Shown piece after piece: positions 13,579 to 24,103 of a stretch of DNA of 64,000 bases; positions within the stretch are counted from its first letter, which is position 1; the number at the start of each line of letters is the position of its first letter. Origin of the DNA: Gymnorhina tibicen (Eukaryota > Chordata > Aves > Passeriformes > Artamidae); assembly GCA_013399875.1 (NCBI GenBank), contig VXAZ01004036.1:1-64000 (forward strand), in the 5' to 3' direction. The translations under genes were made by a program, and so were the position numbers. A model generated the notes under the pieces. The model was given only the letters and a program-made list of their open reading frames with translations, was not told where the DNA came from and did not search any database.

Positions 13579-16500
13579 CAACCCGGGAATGAGCACGGAA
13601 GGGCAGACGAACTCAAAAGCAGGCAGAGAGCACATGTAGAAAGCTAACAAGTTATCAAGAGCACCTCTACCAGCCTTAGCACCAGGCCAGCTACAGTTCC
13701 AGACTTGCTGTGCGCTCACCAGTGGAGGCAGAGATCACTCCATCAAACTTATGGCTTGTTCTGAACAACCTCTGGCAAATTAGCATCACTCCCCCCATCT
13801 TACTGTCTCAATTCTCCCTGCCAAATGGGGGTAATTTTTCTCAAAGTCTTGGCAGACGTCTTTATGAGGCATCTTTTAAAGCTTGGGAAATAATTCTTAT
13901 TCAAATACATAAGACCGCGTGAGATTTTTGGCCATTAATTTCAGCCTTCTGCTAATTTCCAGCCTTAATTTATTCATGGCCTGTTCCTACCCATTTGCCT
14001 GTGTGCCAACATGCCGTTTCAGTTTAAATAACTCTTCTTTCCTACATTTCCTTGTTCATCCCCCCAAGATGTGTTTGGAGCAGCAGCCCTGTTCCCATCC
14101 TGGCCTAAGCAGGCCCAGCTCTATCAGACCCCCTCTTGCAAGGATATGCTCTCCACTGCCCTGCTCATCACGGTGTCCTTCCCAATTTGGATTCATCCCT
14201 CCTGCCCACAGATGTCCAGAACTGTATCCATGTCCAGTACCACAGTTTCACAGCTGAGCTCCGCAGGGATTTGACCCCAAGGGGATGAATCAGCCCCTGA
14301 GGGAAGGCCAAGGACTGAAGCAGTTTATTCTCCTCCCAGCTGATGAGACCCCTCAACTTCCACAACAACTGGTGTCCCCAGGTGAGGGGAAGGTCCCATA
14401 TTCCAGCTAGCAGTGCAAGGCTGCCAGGCTGTCCCTTCCAGCACAAACAGAAATCCACACAAAGCCTGGCCCTACTCCATTAAAGAAAGCAAACTTGGTC
14501 TTGCCAATATTAGTTGGCAAAGGACTATTTCTAAAATCTGTTTTGCTGAAAGAAATTACTTCATAAGTTACTGCTACCAGTGCTGATACACAGCCATACT
14601 TTTTTTTTTAACCCAAACAGAGAGACAGGTCTGTGAGAAAAAGCAACTGCAACAAGACTGCATCCTGTGCCATGACATCCACTTATGCCCCAGAGCTGGG
14701 CTGGGAGGAAATTGTTAAACTGGCAGTTTGCAATCCAGCCCCCACTGCAGCACACCCTCCTAGGGAATAGCCCTGCTATGGAAAATCCCTGTCCAGTGGA
14801 GAAAGGAAGGTTTGAAATAAAGCTCATTGCAGGCCAGCCCTGCATCTGGAGTCCCTGCAACCCAAATGCTACCAGGTGGCACAGGGACAGCTGCCACAAC
14901 TGGTACAAGGCAACACAGCCCCGAGACTTCAACTCACGCAGAGATTCAGACACCGCCTCCTCCCTCCCAGACCCCTCAAACACAGCTCAATGAAACCAGA
15001 AATTTCAAAGCACCTTCCCTCGAGTGCCCCTTTCCCAGCCTCCCATTGCGCTTGCTCTGCATGGAGAAACCGAGGGCTCTGGGAACTGCTGGAGAAGCAG
15101 CTGGGTGCCTCCAGTAAGCAGACGGAGACTTTGTTCCTCTCGCTGGAAGTGACAAGCCACCAGGAGGGCAGGGTGTTCAGTAAGCACAGAGATGATCTGG
15201 GTTTGCCATGTGATTTGTACTGCAGCAGAGCTGCTGGCACAGCTGCTGTGATAACCAGGAGAAAATCCTCTCCAGTGTTTCAGGGGTAGCCCTTCCCTCC
15301 ACAGCCTTTTCCTCCTCACAGAGAGCAAGAGCCAAACTGTCAAGCCACTGATGCAGGCTCAGCATGCCTTAATCCCAGTCTTATTAAGGCAAAGCAATTA
15401 AGCACAGACTTAACTTTGAATGCATTGTCAAAGCCCAGCGGCTCAGAGCAAGTTCAGACTTAAGCAGGTGCTTAAGTTCAGATAGCTGACTTGAGGCTGA
15501 ACTTGCCAAATTAAACCCCAGACCTTTGCTAGAGCTGTTCTGCAGGGCGGTAAGAAAACACACAGCTTGCTCCTGACAGCCACTGTGCTCATGGCAAGGA
15601 CAGGTTCAGCATTTCCCCAAGCACTGCTAAGGTCACACGCTGCTGCAAGGGCTCCCTGGCAGACACCACCAGAGGGATGGTCACCCAGTGTCCCACTGTG
15701 AGCCCAATGTCACAGTCCTGCTGCTGCACAGACACGTGACAGCACCTTCTGCTTCCAGGAGCTTACACAACTCCATGGTTTCAGGTCAGGCCTGAAGGAG
15801 AGGAAAAGGGGAGATCGAATCAGCATGGGATAATGTCCAAAAGAACTCATTTAAAAGTCTAGCAAGTGCCTCATGGAGGTGGGTGTTCATAACCTGCAGG
15901 GGTGGGAATCAAACCCTCCAGCCACAAGTGCACATTAAGAGAAGCTCTCCAAGCACAATGAAAAGGAGAAGGTGATGGCTCATGTGAGGAACCACTGCAT
16001 TTTCAGTAAAGTTGTGTTGTGCCTGTCCAGGCCTGAGAAAACAGCATTACAGAAACGCACATCTGTGATGCCGAGAGCATCCTGCAAGATGTAAGGCTTT
16101 GTGGATAGTGGGAAGGGCTCCATCAGAAAGACAACACACAGGCAGAAACTTGACTTGGTGAAGTTGATGAAGATCAGAGATCAGAAACTTTGACTGGAGC
16201 AGTTTTAATTCAGCGGAAGTCACAGAAGAGGTGTTAGGACCGACTTGAAGGAGAGGAACTTTGTAGTGTGAAAGTAAAAAAGGTTTCAGTACTGAGATGA
16301 AAGGCAGATGGGGTGGCAGTTGGAAAGACCGAGGAAGAAAAAAGGAAGAAAAACAAAAAACCAAAAATCAAAACCCACAAAAAACAAACCCCATACATAC
16401 TCTTGACCCTGGAGACACTACACATGATTGTATTGCCAGCAGAAAAGTCAGAGAAGAATGAGAAGTTACAGCAAAGGTCAGGAAAGGGAACAGGATCTCC

Positions 16501-19500
16501 CACTGCTCGTGTAGATGAAAAATTTCCATCAGACCAAATGAAAACGCACACATGGAAACGTGAAGCCAAGGGGAGCTTACGTGGGAGCATCATCTGCAGC
16601 CCCAGGTCAGAGGATGGAGCATCTGATCTACAACAGCACCATGCCCTGGAAATTACGAATTCTGAACAAATTGGCTGGAAGAGAAACACAGCCCCCCTTC
16701 CTTCCCACAAAAGCCAGATACCTCATACATAGTCTGTACATTTACAATGCAAGAAGTGAGGGATCAAGCCATGCATCTAAAGGTACAAGTTGACTGGGAT
16801 CAGGAAGAGCCCTTTCCATCTCAGCACCAAGTGAGAGGGGGGAAAAAATCATATCTTGTTCTTATTAGGCATCATATAGGATTTTTGCAATAGACATGGA
16901 TGTAAATACCAGACCAAAATATTTTCTGCTTATTCGGATGATTTAAAGAGAAATAAAATAGTTATTTTCCTTCTCTAGCAACTTTTTAAAGGATAAATAA
17001 AATGATAAAAGTGCCTGATTTAAAATTAATAAAAGAATCATCACATGCACACCCCAAGTCTGAAGTAGGTTAATGCACGCAAATATAGACAATGAGGCAC
17101 AAATCACTACAAAATACTGCAGTTCTTTGTGATAACAGCTCTTGAACACCACAGTGCTTTAACATTAGATTTCACGGCTGTTTGTGAGCAGTCCTCAGCC
17201 TTCACACACAGAAACCACGGCATGATCTCCTGTTAGACCATGGAATACAAGCCAATCCACTGAAGGAGGGATGCAAATCACCAGCACATTTCACAAAGCC
17301 TTGGGCTCTCCTTGTCATCTTCCAGGTACCCCCCAAGAGTGAGTAGAACAGCAGCCACCCACTGCTGCCTTCAACTTCCCTCAGTGAATCTTTCAGCTGA
17401 AAGATTGCAGCTGGACACTGCAGGCTGGGGACAAAGAGGGGCCTCAAGGACAGTGGTGACCACAAGCAGGCTGTCACCACCCAAATCATGTCTCCATCTG
17501 GCACCTGGCCAGCTCTCTGCTCAGAAGCAGAGAGCACAAAGCCATCCTGGGGACAATAGCTCATCCTCAGGCACCCTCCAGAGCCAGGCAGGAGCAAGGT
17601 GACAGCGCAAGCAGATGACTGCACGTGCCACGGGCTTGGGCATATGACAGCAAAAGGGCTCTTCTGGCACTGGGGAGGGTGTGGGTACAACCAGCCTGAA
17701 ATTCTGAGCACATTGTGTGCCACCACCATTGTCCACCTGCCCTAAATCTGAGTTTGGATAGTCGTGACAAATATCGTGCCCTCACCGAAATAAACTGAGA
17801 TATCAAATCCATTAATAATTAGGGGTACAAACTCCCCACCTTGCATGTTTACAGTGCTGCATCTGTGTGAACAATTAGCCTCGACAGGAACCGTCAGTCA
17901 GCAGAACTTTGAAGCAGCACCACTCAAAGGCAATACTTTGGCCAAGACACAGGAGCTGAGTAAGAACTCCAAGCCAGGATCTCCAAGAGTGACTCTCACT
18001 GAGTGCCAAGAGGATGTATGTTCATGATGCCTGAAGGATGTCTGGTTTTACCTCAGGTAAGGCCAGAACATCTTTGCAGAGGCATTAAATTACTTTATAA
18101 ACCCAAACCACACAGCCACGAGGATAAACCAGTCATCTGCCAACTGCAAGCACTCCAAAACCTATGATGATGGTTCCAAAACTTACAACACTGCTTTAAA
18201 AAGCATTCACAACTTAGAAGGGGTTCATGTCTTTCATTTACCCAAAAGCATTTAAGTATTGAAATACCTCTGAGTTACACACTAGCAGTTTTCCTCTTTA
18301 AACGTGACAACCACAAATTTGGCTTATTTTCTTCAAACAGCAAAACCCGAGCTACTGATCACTTTTGTTTTGCCTCAGCACCCAGCCAGAAAGGCACAAA
18401 AGGCGAGGAGACCTGCAGTAAAATCCCAAGAGTCAGCACTTTTGAAAGCCTTGGCCTCTCCTGGCATGCTTTTTCCAATTTTAAGCAGATACAGTTTGTA
18501 GCATCTGCAGAACCTGCTCATGGACTAACAGAGCTTCTCTCTGACCAGGCAGTACTCCCCTGGCATTCCCACTGCACCACACAGAGCACTTGGATTGACA
18601 ACACTGGATTCAGATCTATAACTTGATACAGAGTGGGAGTGTTGCTACAGACTGAAAAATTGCATTCTGCCATCGAAGCAAACTTGCAACAAACTATTAA
18701 GCCAGAATCTTCACCCTTCTGTGGTACCTCACACTGTAGAGATGCTCCGGAGTCACTGCAGAATTTGGGACACAGGTCCCACCTGGCTCAGACTTAACTA
18801 GTCCCTGGACTGACACACAGCCATACCTTCAGATTGTTCAGAGCTTCTTCCCAACTCCTCTGACTACAGAAAAACCAACTCACCTCACCAAGTAAATGCT
18901 CATAACACCCGTCATGCTGTCAGTGTGCCACAAATAACAGCTGGATAAAACCACTGGGCTTGACTTGGATTTTTAAGCTGACTATTACACAGAGGAATTT
19001 TTATTTATTAAGTGGCTTTCATGCATGGCTTTCCTCCATCATAAAAAGCCCACAGATATGTTTTTCTGACATTGGCAGTTTATTAATTGTGTTTTGGTTT
19101 ATTATTGCATTGGAGTTGGAGAGTACTGCACTGGCTGTTCTGGAAAGCAGAATATTCCGAGGGGAAAACGCAGAAGAAAGTCTGCTCCTTAGTGCTCACC
19201 TCACCCAAGTGGGCTTCTTGCCTTTCCTTTATTTTGCTCCTCACTTGGCCTCAATCCCTCTTGTGTTTGTTAAGCTATGGCATGTCATAGCTTTGCCAAC
19301 TGCAAAGCCAACTACTAATACAATAAAACCTGATTGCACACATTTCCTTGGTGGTAAAAATGAATCATTTCTTTCATTAGCCAAACTTTTCCCGTCAAAC
19401 AGAGTGCTGGGACCGCCAGAATTCCAGAGAAACCCACTAAGGCTCTCCCAGCTGCTAGAAACCCGCTGCTCCTAATTAAAAACTTCAAAAACAAAAGAAA

Positions 19501-19994
19501 AATAGGGAATTTTTGCAAGGACCACCTGCTTTAATTTCTGCTTCTTTGTTGAAGGGAAATAAATAAATAGAAACACACATTAAAAGAAAAAAAAATACCC
19601 CAAACCAACACCAATCCCTTAAACCACAAGTGTTCTGGTATTAAAGCGGCACGAAGGAACCCCCCGTCGCCGGTAACTCCCCACTTTTCTGGAAAAATCT
19701 CATTAGTTTCGAGAGGAACATGAATAATTCAGGAGCTGACGCGCCCGCCCGGGGGGACCCACCGGGACCGAAACTTTGCCGGTGCGGCGGGCGCGGGGCA
19801 GGCGGCGAGCGAGCCCCCCCACCCCGGCGGGGAGAGGGGTGGGAGGGGTGGAAATGAAAAATAAACCCCAAAACGCCAGCCCTGAGAGGCTCCGAGCCGC
19901 GAAGTCCCGCGGCCAAGCGCCGCCGCCCCCGTCTCCAGCCGCAGAGCCGCCGCGTCCCCTCGGGGGACAGCGGGCACCCCGCGCCCCGTCCCCC

Positions 19995-19995
19995 N
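19995..19995. other. Ambiguous base at SLC35F4 exon 1 splice donor
   Basis: A single N lies directly after the AAAAG that ends the recognisable SLC35F4 coding exon on the minus strand, and is followed by a run of Gs. As written there is no GT donor. The N is probably a masked base or a collapsed gap in very GC-rich sequence, not a biological loss. Confidence 0.85.
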
Positions 19996-20099
19996 CTTTT
20001 CTGGCAGGAGTATCCCGGGTAATATCCATAGTAGCCGGTGATGCGCAGGATCCTGTCCTCGATGGTGGCCACGCCGTTGGGTGCTGCCTTCCCATCCAT
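19996..20099 (-). CDS. SLC35F4: SLC35F4 first coding exon (partial gene)
   Basis: This encodes the N terminus of solute carrier family 35 member F4, a putative multi-pass transporter of the drug/metabolite transporter superfamily whose substrate is not established. The exon gives 34 codons plus two bases. Residues 1-10 are MDGKAAPNGV, followed by an ATIEDRILRITGYYGYYPGY segment and SCQK. From memory this matches human SLC35F4 except at residues 3 and 32. This N terminus is cytosolic and precedes the membrane segments, none of which are in the window. The start at 20099 is the first in-frame ATG with this homology; its context has T at -3 and G at +4, so it is not a strong Kozak site. The exon ends with AAAAG next to an N at 19995, where the splice donor should be. 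The other exons are presumably beyond the left edge. Identification is firm; the donor position is inferred. Confidence 0.9.
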
Positions 20100-20154
20100 A
20101 GAGGGAAGGAGCCGCGCGGGGCGGCCGGGCGGGAGCGAGCGCAGCCGGGAGGGC

Positions 20155-20235
20155 AGGAGCAGCGGCAGGAGCAGGAGGAGGGGGAGGAAGGAAAGGAGGA
20201 GAGGAGAAGGAGGAGGAGGAGGGGGAGGAGGAGCG
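20155..20235 (+). repeat. GGA-rich polypurine tract in the SLC35F4 5' region
   Basis: About 80 bases consist of nearly pure A/G on the plus strand, with repeated GGAGGA units and several G-runs. It lies 55-135 bases upstream of the SLC35F4 start codon, so in the transcript it would be a pyrimidine tract. Purine-pyrimidine tracts of this kind can form triplex or G-quadruplex structures and are often length-variable. Confidence 0.75.
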
Positions 20236-20724
20236 CGGCCGCCGCAGCTCGCGGTGCCGGCGGGGCGCTCGCTCTGCCTCCGCCGCCTGGTGCAGGACGG
20301 GCTCCGCAGCGCGGCCCCCGCCCTCCGGGGATGGAAGGAAGGCAGCGAGCGGCTCCGCCGGGCCTCAGGTGAGGCGGGATGCGGGGCTGAGGGTCGGATC
20401 CTGCCCCCGGCACGCTCAGGGGTCTCCTCCCTCGGTTCAGTCGCGGTGTGTCTGTGTAAAGGAGCGCCGCTGTCACCCTGTCCGCCCCGAAACCCTCCGT
20501 GGGCTGCGGAGCTGAGCGGGGTTACCCCGGCATGGGCAGCGCTTCCCCAGGCGCTGGGAGCTGGGGTTTGGGGTGGGACAGGAGGGTGTCCGGAACTGGT
20601 CCAGCAGGTTCAGGCCCTCAGATCTGACCCCCCCCAGGGGCTGCACACAGGTGTCAGAGGAAGGAAAGGGTCCTTTAATTCGAACTCTGAGGGGACAAGG
20701 TTTCATCACTTCATGCTGTTCATG

Positions 20725-21170
20725 TCGTAGAATGGATTGGGTTGGGAAGGACCTCAAAGCTCGTCCAGTTCCACTCCCTGCCCGTGGGCAGGGAACACCT
20801 TCCACTATCCCAGGTTGCTCCAAGACCTATCGTACCTGGCCTGGAACACTGACAGGGATGGGGCAGCCACAGCTTCTCTGGGCACCCTGTGCCAGGGCCT
20901 CACCTCCCTCACAGGGAAGAATTTCTTCCCCATATCCCATATTTTCTTCCCCATATCCCATCTAGCCCTGCCCTCTCCCAGTTTCCCCGTGTCCTGTCTA
21001 AGCCATTCCCCCTTGTCCTGTCTCTCCATCCCTGCCAAGCTCTCAGAATCCCTTTAGGCCCTGGAAGGGGCTCTAAGCTCTTTCCAGAGGCTTCTCTTCT
21101 CCAGGCTGGACAGCCCCCACTCTCCCAGTGTGTCCCCATGTCAGAGGAGCTCCAGCCCTCTGATCTGACA
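20725..21170 (-). mobile_element. CR1 LINE 3' fragment with internal 21-bp duplication
   Basis: About 445 bases are inverted CR1, from the TTGGGAAGGACCTCAAAGC 3' end to the CCAGCCCTCTGATCTGACA region. A 21-base segment starting TTCTTCCCCATATCCCAT is duplicated in tandem at about 20923 and 20944. The element lies just upstream of the SLC35F4 CpG island. Confidence 0.88.
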
Positions 21171-21568
21171 CCTTTGTCACATCCCTCCAGAGGAGCGCCT
21201 GTCTCTCTCCGTGTCACTTGGAGATGCTGCCTCAGTGGTGGCAGCTCTGCTATCCCACACTGTGGGAGAGTTCTGAGGAGGAGAAGAGATATCTGCCCTC
21301 GGCTACCCAGGCAGGCTTTAACATCTCTCCATACAGTGTCCACAAAATCCTTGTCTGCGTTTGAAAAAAAAAAAAGGTGACAAATTCACCATTTGGCTTT
21401 GTAACTCATTCCAGAAGCTAATTCTGTCTCTGGCAACAATTGGGCTTTGAATTACTTGACTTTTCATGCCCCCGGTCCTTGCCACGCTTCTCTCTGCTAG
21501 ACTGAAAGAACCATTAGCAACCAGCCTTTTTTTCCTTTAAAATGCCGTTCTGTCCAGTAATCAACTCA

Positions 21569-21570
<2 letters not shown>

Positions 21571-21604
<34 letters not shown>
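21571..21604. repeat. Homopolymer run of 34 T
   Basis: An uninterrupted T run is seen on the plus strand (poly-A on the minus strand). No AATAAA-like signal lies just upstream on the minus strand and no flanking duplication is evident, so it is annotated as a simple repeat and not a retrocopy tail. Its length is likely imprecise in any assembly. Confidence 0.9.
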
Positions 21605-21605
<1 letters not shown>

Positions 21606-23754
21606 TGGCTCTGTCATACTTACCTTCACTTAATCTTCTTCCATCCAGCCATTTTCATTAACTGGTACATGGGGAACCCAGTCAAGACATTCCATATCCT
21701 TTGCTTCCTCCTCTGCTCACATGTATTTTTCTCCGTTCTGTACTTGGCTAAATAAGCTGATGGCACAAAACTGCCTTTTATGAGCACAAACAAATAATAG
21801 ATGTATTAAAAATAGCCGTTGCTGTGGCTTTGCTCAGGGAGTCATTAGCTGGTTAGTGTTTGTACAGTGCTTTGAAGATCAAGGTTTTCTGGTGTGTGGA
21901 TGCAGATATGAAAATGCACTTGCAATATTAAATACCCTTTTGATCTTGATTCCTTTTCTCTTGCCCTGCTGCTGGCTAATACTAAGGGCCGTTACAAATC
22001 AGTGATAAATCAACCACCAACCACCAAAATAACTCAGGAATTCAAGGCACAGCTCATTTCACAGTTTCCCCATCCCCTTTTAAGCTAGCTGTGAAACAAG
22101 ACCGGTGACTTTTCATGTTTTTCAATGTATAGGTTTTCTTGTATTTGTCCAACAGAAGCACAGACCCCTGGCATGGTGAATTTACACCAATTAACATCAG
22201 ACATTTGCTTTTACTTCTAATCTGTGGAGTGCCATAAGCAGCCCTCACCCCTCCAGCATTTCCCAGACCATGGGACAGAGCAGCTGAGAGCCAGACCAGG
22301 TATTAGATGGCTTTGAGAGGTGCTGGGTCAGTAGGAGCTGGTGAGGCTCTAAGCTCTTCTGCAGGATTAAAATTCCCTGTCCTACTTAGGGAAGCACAGT
22401 TGATGCAAAAATCACTTGCCTGGTGCGTTGTGTGGAATCTCTGAACAAACCTCAAGTCCCCCCCTTCCCAATTTCACCTCCAGTGGGAGTTGGTGTTATG
22501 AGAACGTTACCAGCATTGATCTCAGCTTCAAAGTCAAATTTTGGGACTTGAAAGTGTTACTTTGAAGAGAAGGAAAGAAATGCCTGGTTCATTTGAAGGT
22601 TAAACTGGTGTACCCAGAAACAACTCTAAGCTTCAAGCTTTCCAAACACCTTAGTTCAGGCTTAATTTTTCATCTCCTCTCTTCCTCTTATCCCTAGGCT
22701 TTCAAGGACATGCTGTGCATGTTTAAACATCACTAGATGATAATACAAGCAAAGCCATTCTTGAAATTGCTCCTGCCTGTGGTTCCCTTCCAACATCACT
22801 GTGCAATGATACCTTCTGTCTCATGGAAAGCTTATAATGAATTGCACCTCTGCATTGTTTCTGAATTCGTGCTATGCTGACTATTTTTCTTTTCAGAAGG
22901 ATCAAGCAAATTGCTTTCTCTGCAGTCGGGCTTTTTGCAAGTTACAGTTAAAGGTGTGCAGAGGAAACCTCGCTGAGCAAGATGTATTAACTACATTTAT
23001 TATCAAGAAAAAGACACATGGTGAGGGGCACATGGGGACTTGTTTCCTCTCTTCAAGTTAACAGGTCCATCAAAGTCACTATTTGCATAAATATGCTGAA
23101 GTGATTTTGCAGAGAGATTTGTGTATTTAGCATTCTGAGACTAAAATATAAGGGTTGATCCAGAAAGGAGCTTTAAAAGCATCAATTTAACCTGTAGCTT
23201 ATTGCAGAGGGTGAATTTCCCCCAGACTCCACAAACGGGTGTCTTTCTCTAGGAGAAGAAAGAGCCTTACACCATTACTGGCCACAGAATTTGGCCACAG
23301 TGTTTTCAAAAAAACCCATACTTAACTCCAGGCCATATGTTTGCAAAAATAACTTCTCAAGTGAGAGAACAATGAAAATGTCTCCTGATCATCATGCTGA
23401 TTCTGCAGACAGTCCCAGTGTCTTTTTTGCTGCTCACAGCTTTCCCAGACATCCTCAAATAGAAAGGAACAAGAGTCTGGGTGTACTTCACAGCTGCCTT
23501 TTGAATCCCACTGGATGGGCCTGTCATGAAACCGTGAGTATCCTCACGTGAGCAGAGCCTGAAGAGGCAGACCTTTCCTTATCTGCCTGGTTTCTGACCA
23601 CGTCACCTCTGGTTTGTTCTCTGTGAGGCAAGAGGCATCATTTCCTCCTTTGCAGTTCCTTTTTTGTATTGCAAGATACCCTAAAGACCCAATGGTGACA
23701 GCTCAGAGCTCCCCATGTTGGACAAACAGCCCAAAGGGTCATGGACAGCAGAGA

Positions 23755-24103
23755 GTCAGAGAATGGTTTGGGTTGGAAGGGACCTTAAAAATCATCTCAT
23801 TCCAACTCTCTGCCATGGGCAGGGACCCCTTCCACTAAACCAGGTTGCTCCAAGCCCCATCCAACTTGGCCTGGAACACTGCCAGGGATGGGGCAGGCAC
23901 AGTTTCTCTGGGCAACCTGTGCCAGGGCCTCACCACCCTCACGGAAGAATTTCTCCCTAAAATCTAACCTAACCCTGCCCTCTGGCAATGGAAACCATTC
24001 CCCCTGTCCTGTCCCTCCATGCCCTTATCCAAAGTCCCTCTCAAGCCCTCTTGGAGCCCTTTTAGGTACTGAAAGCCTCAATAAGGTCACCCCAGAGCCT
24101 GAG
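23755..24103 (-). mobile_element. CR1 LINE 3' fragment
   Basis: An inverted CR1 of about 350 bases begins with AGAATGGTTTGGGTTGGAAG and runs through TGCCATGGGCAGGGACCCC and GGGCAACCTGTGCCAGGGCC to CAATAAGGTCACCCCAGAGC. It is closely similar to the copies at 57.2, 58.7 and 61.9 kb. Confidence 0.9.

Larger units (their letters stand above)
1..19994 (-). other. SLC35F4: SLC35F4 intron 1 (partial), left part of window
   Basis: This stretch lies downstream, in transcript direction, of the SLC35F4 first coding exon and is inferred to be its first intron, running off the left edge. I looked on the minus strand for an exon matching the Ser/Pro-rich segment I remember after the first exon of the human protein and saw none. 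Many short open frames occur, but none has a recognisable domain, flanking splice sites or a long uninterrupted reading frame. The supported contents are CR1 fragments at 1-120, 2855-2952 and 12636-13578 and a tandem repeat at 7885-8036. In 121-2854, 2953-7884, 8037-12635 and 13579-19640 I see only unique, AT-moderate sequence with no supportable gene. Confidence 0.6.
19740..20560. promoter_or_regulatory. SLC35F4: CpG island / presumptive SLC35F4 promoter and 5' UTR
   Basis: The stretch is strikingly GC- and CpG-rich compared with the AT-richer flanks. It contains many CG dinucleotides and GCCGCC, CGCGG and GGCGGG-type motifs. It covers the first coding exon and about 460 bases upstream of its ATG. 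A CpG-island promoter without an obvious TATA box is the usual arrangement for such a gene, so transcription is inferred to start somewhere around 20.1-20.5 kb and run leftward. The exact start site, and whether an upstream noncoding exon or divergent transcript exists, cannot be read from the sequence. Long open frames here on both strands (up to 257 codons) are GC-driven and not supported as genes. Confidence 0.8.

Noticed and set aside
19703..20476. Open frames of 257 codons (minus) and 230 codons (plus, 20038-20730) in the CpG island
   Set aside because: They are low-complexity Pro/Arg/Gly/Glu translations of GC-rich DNA, out of frame with the recognised SLC35F4 exon, and have no domain.
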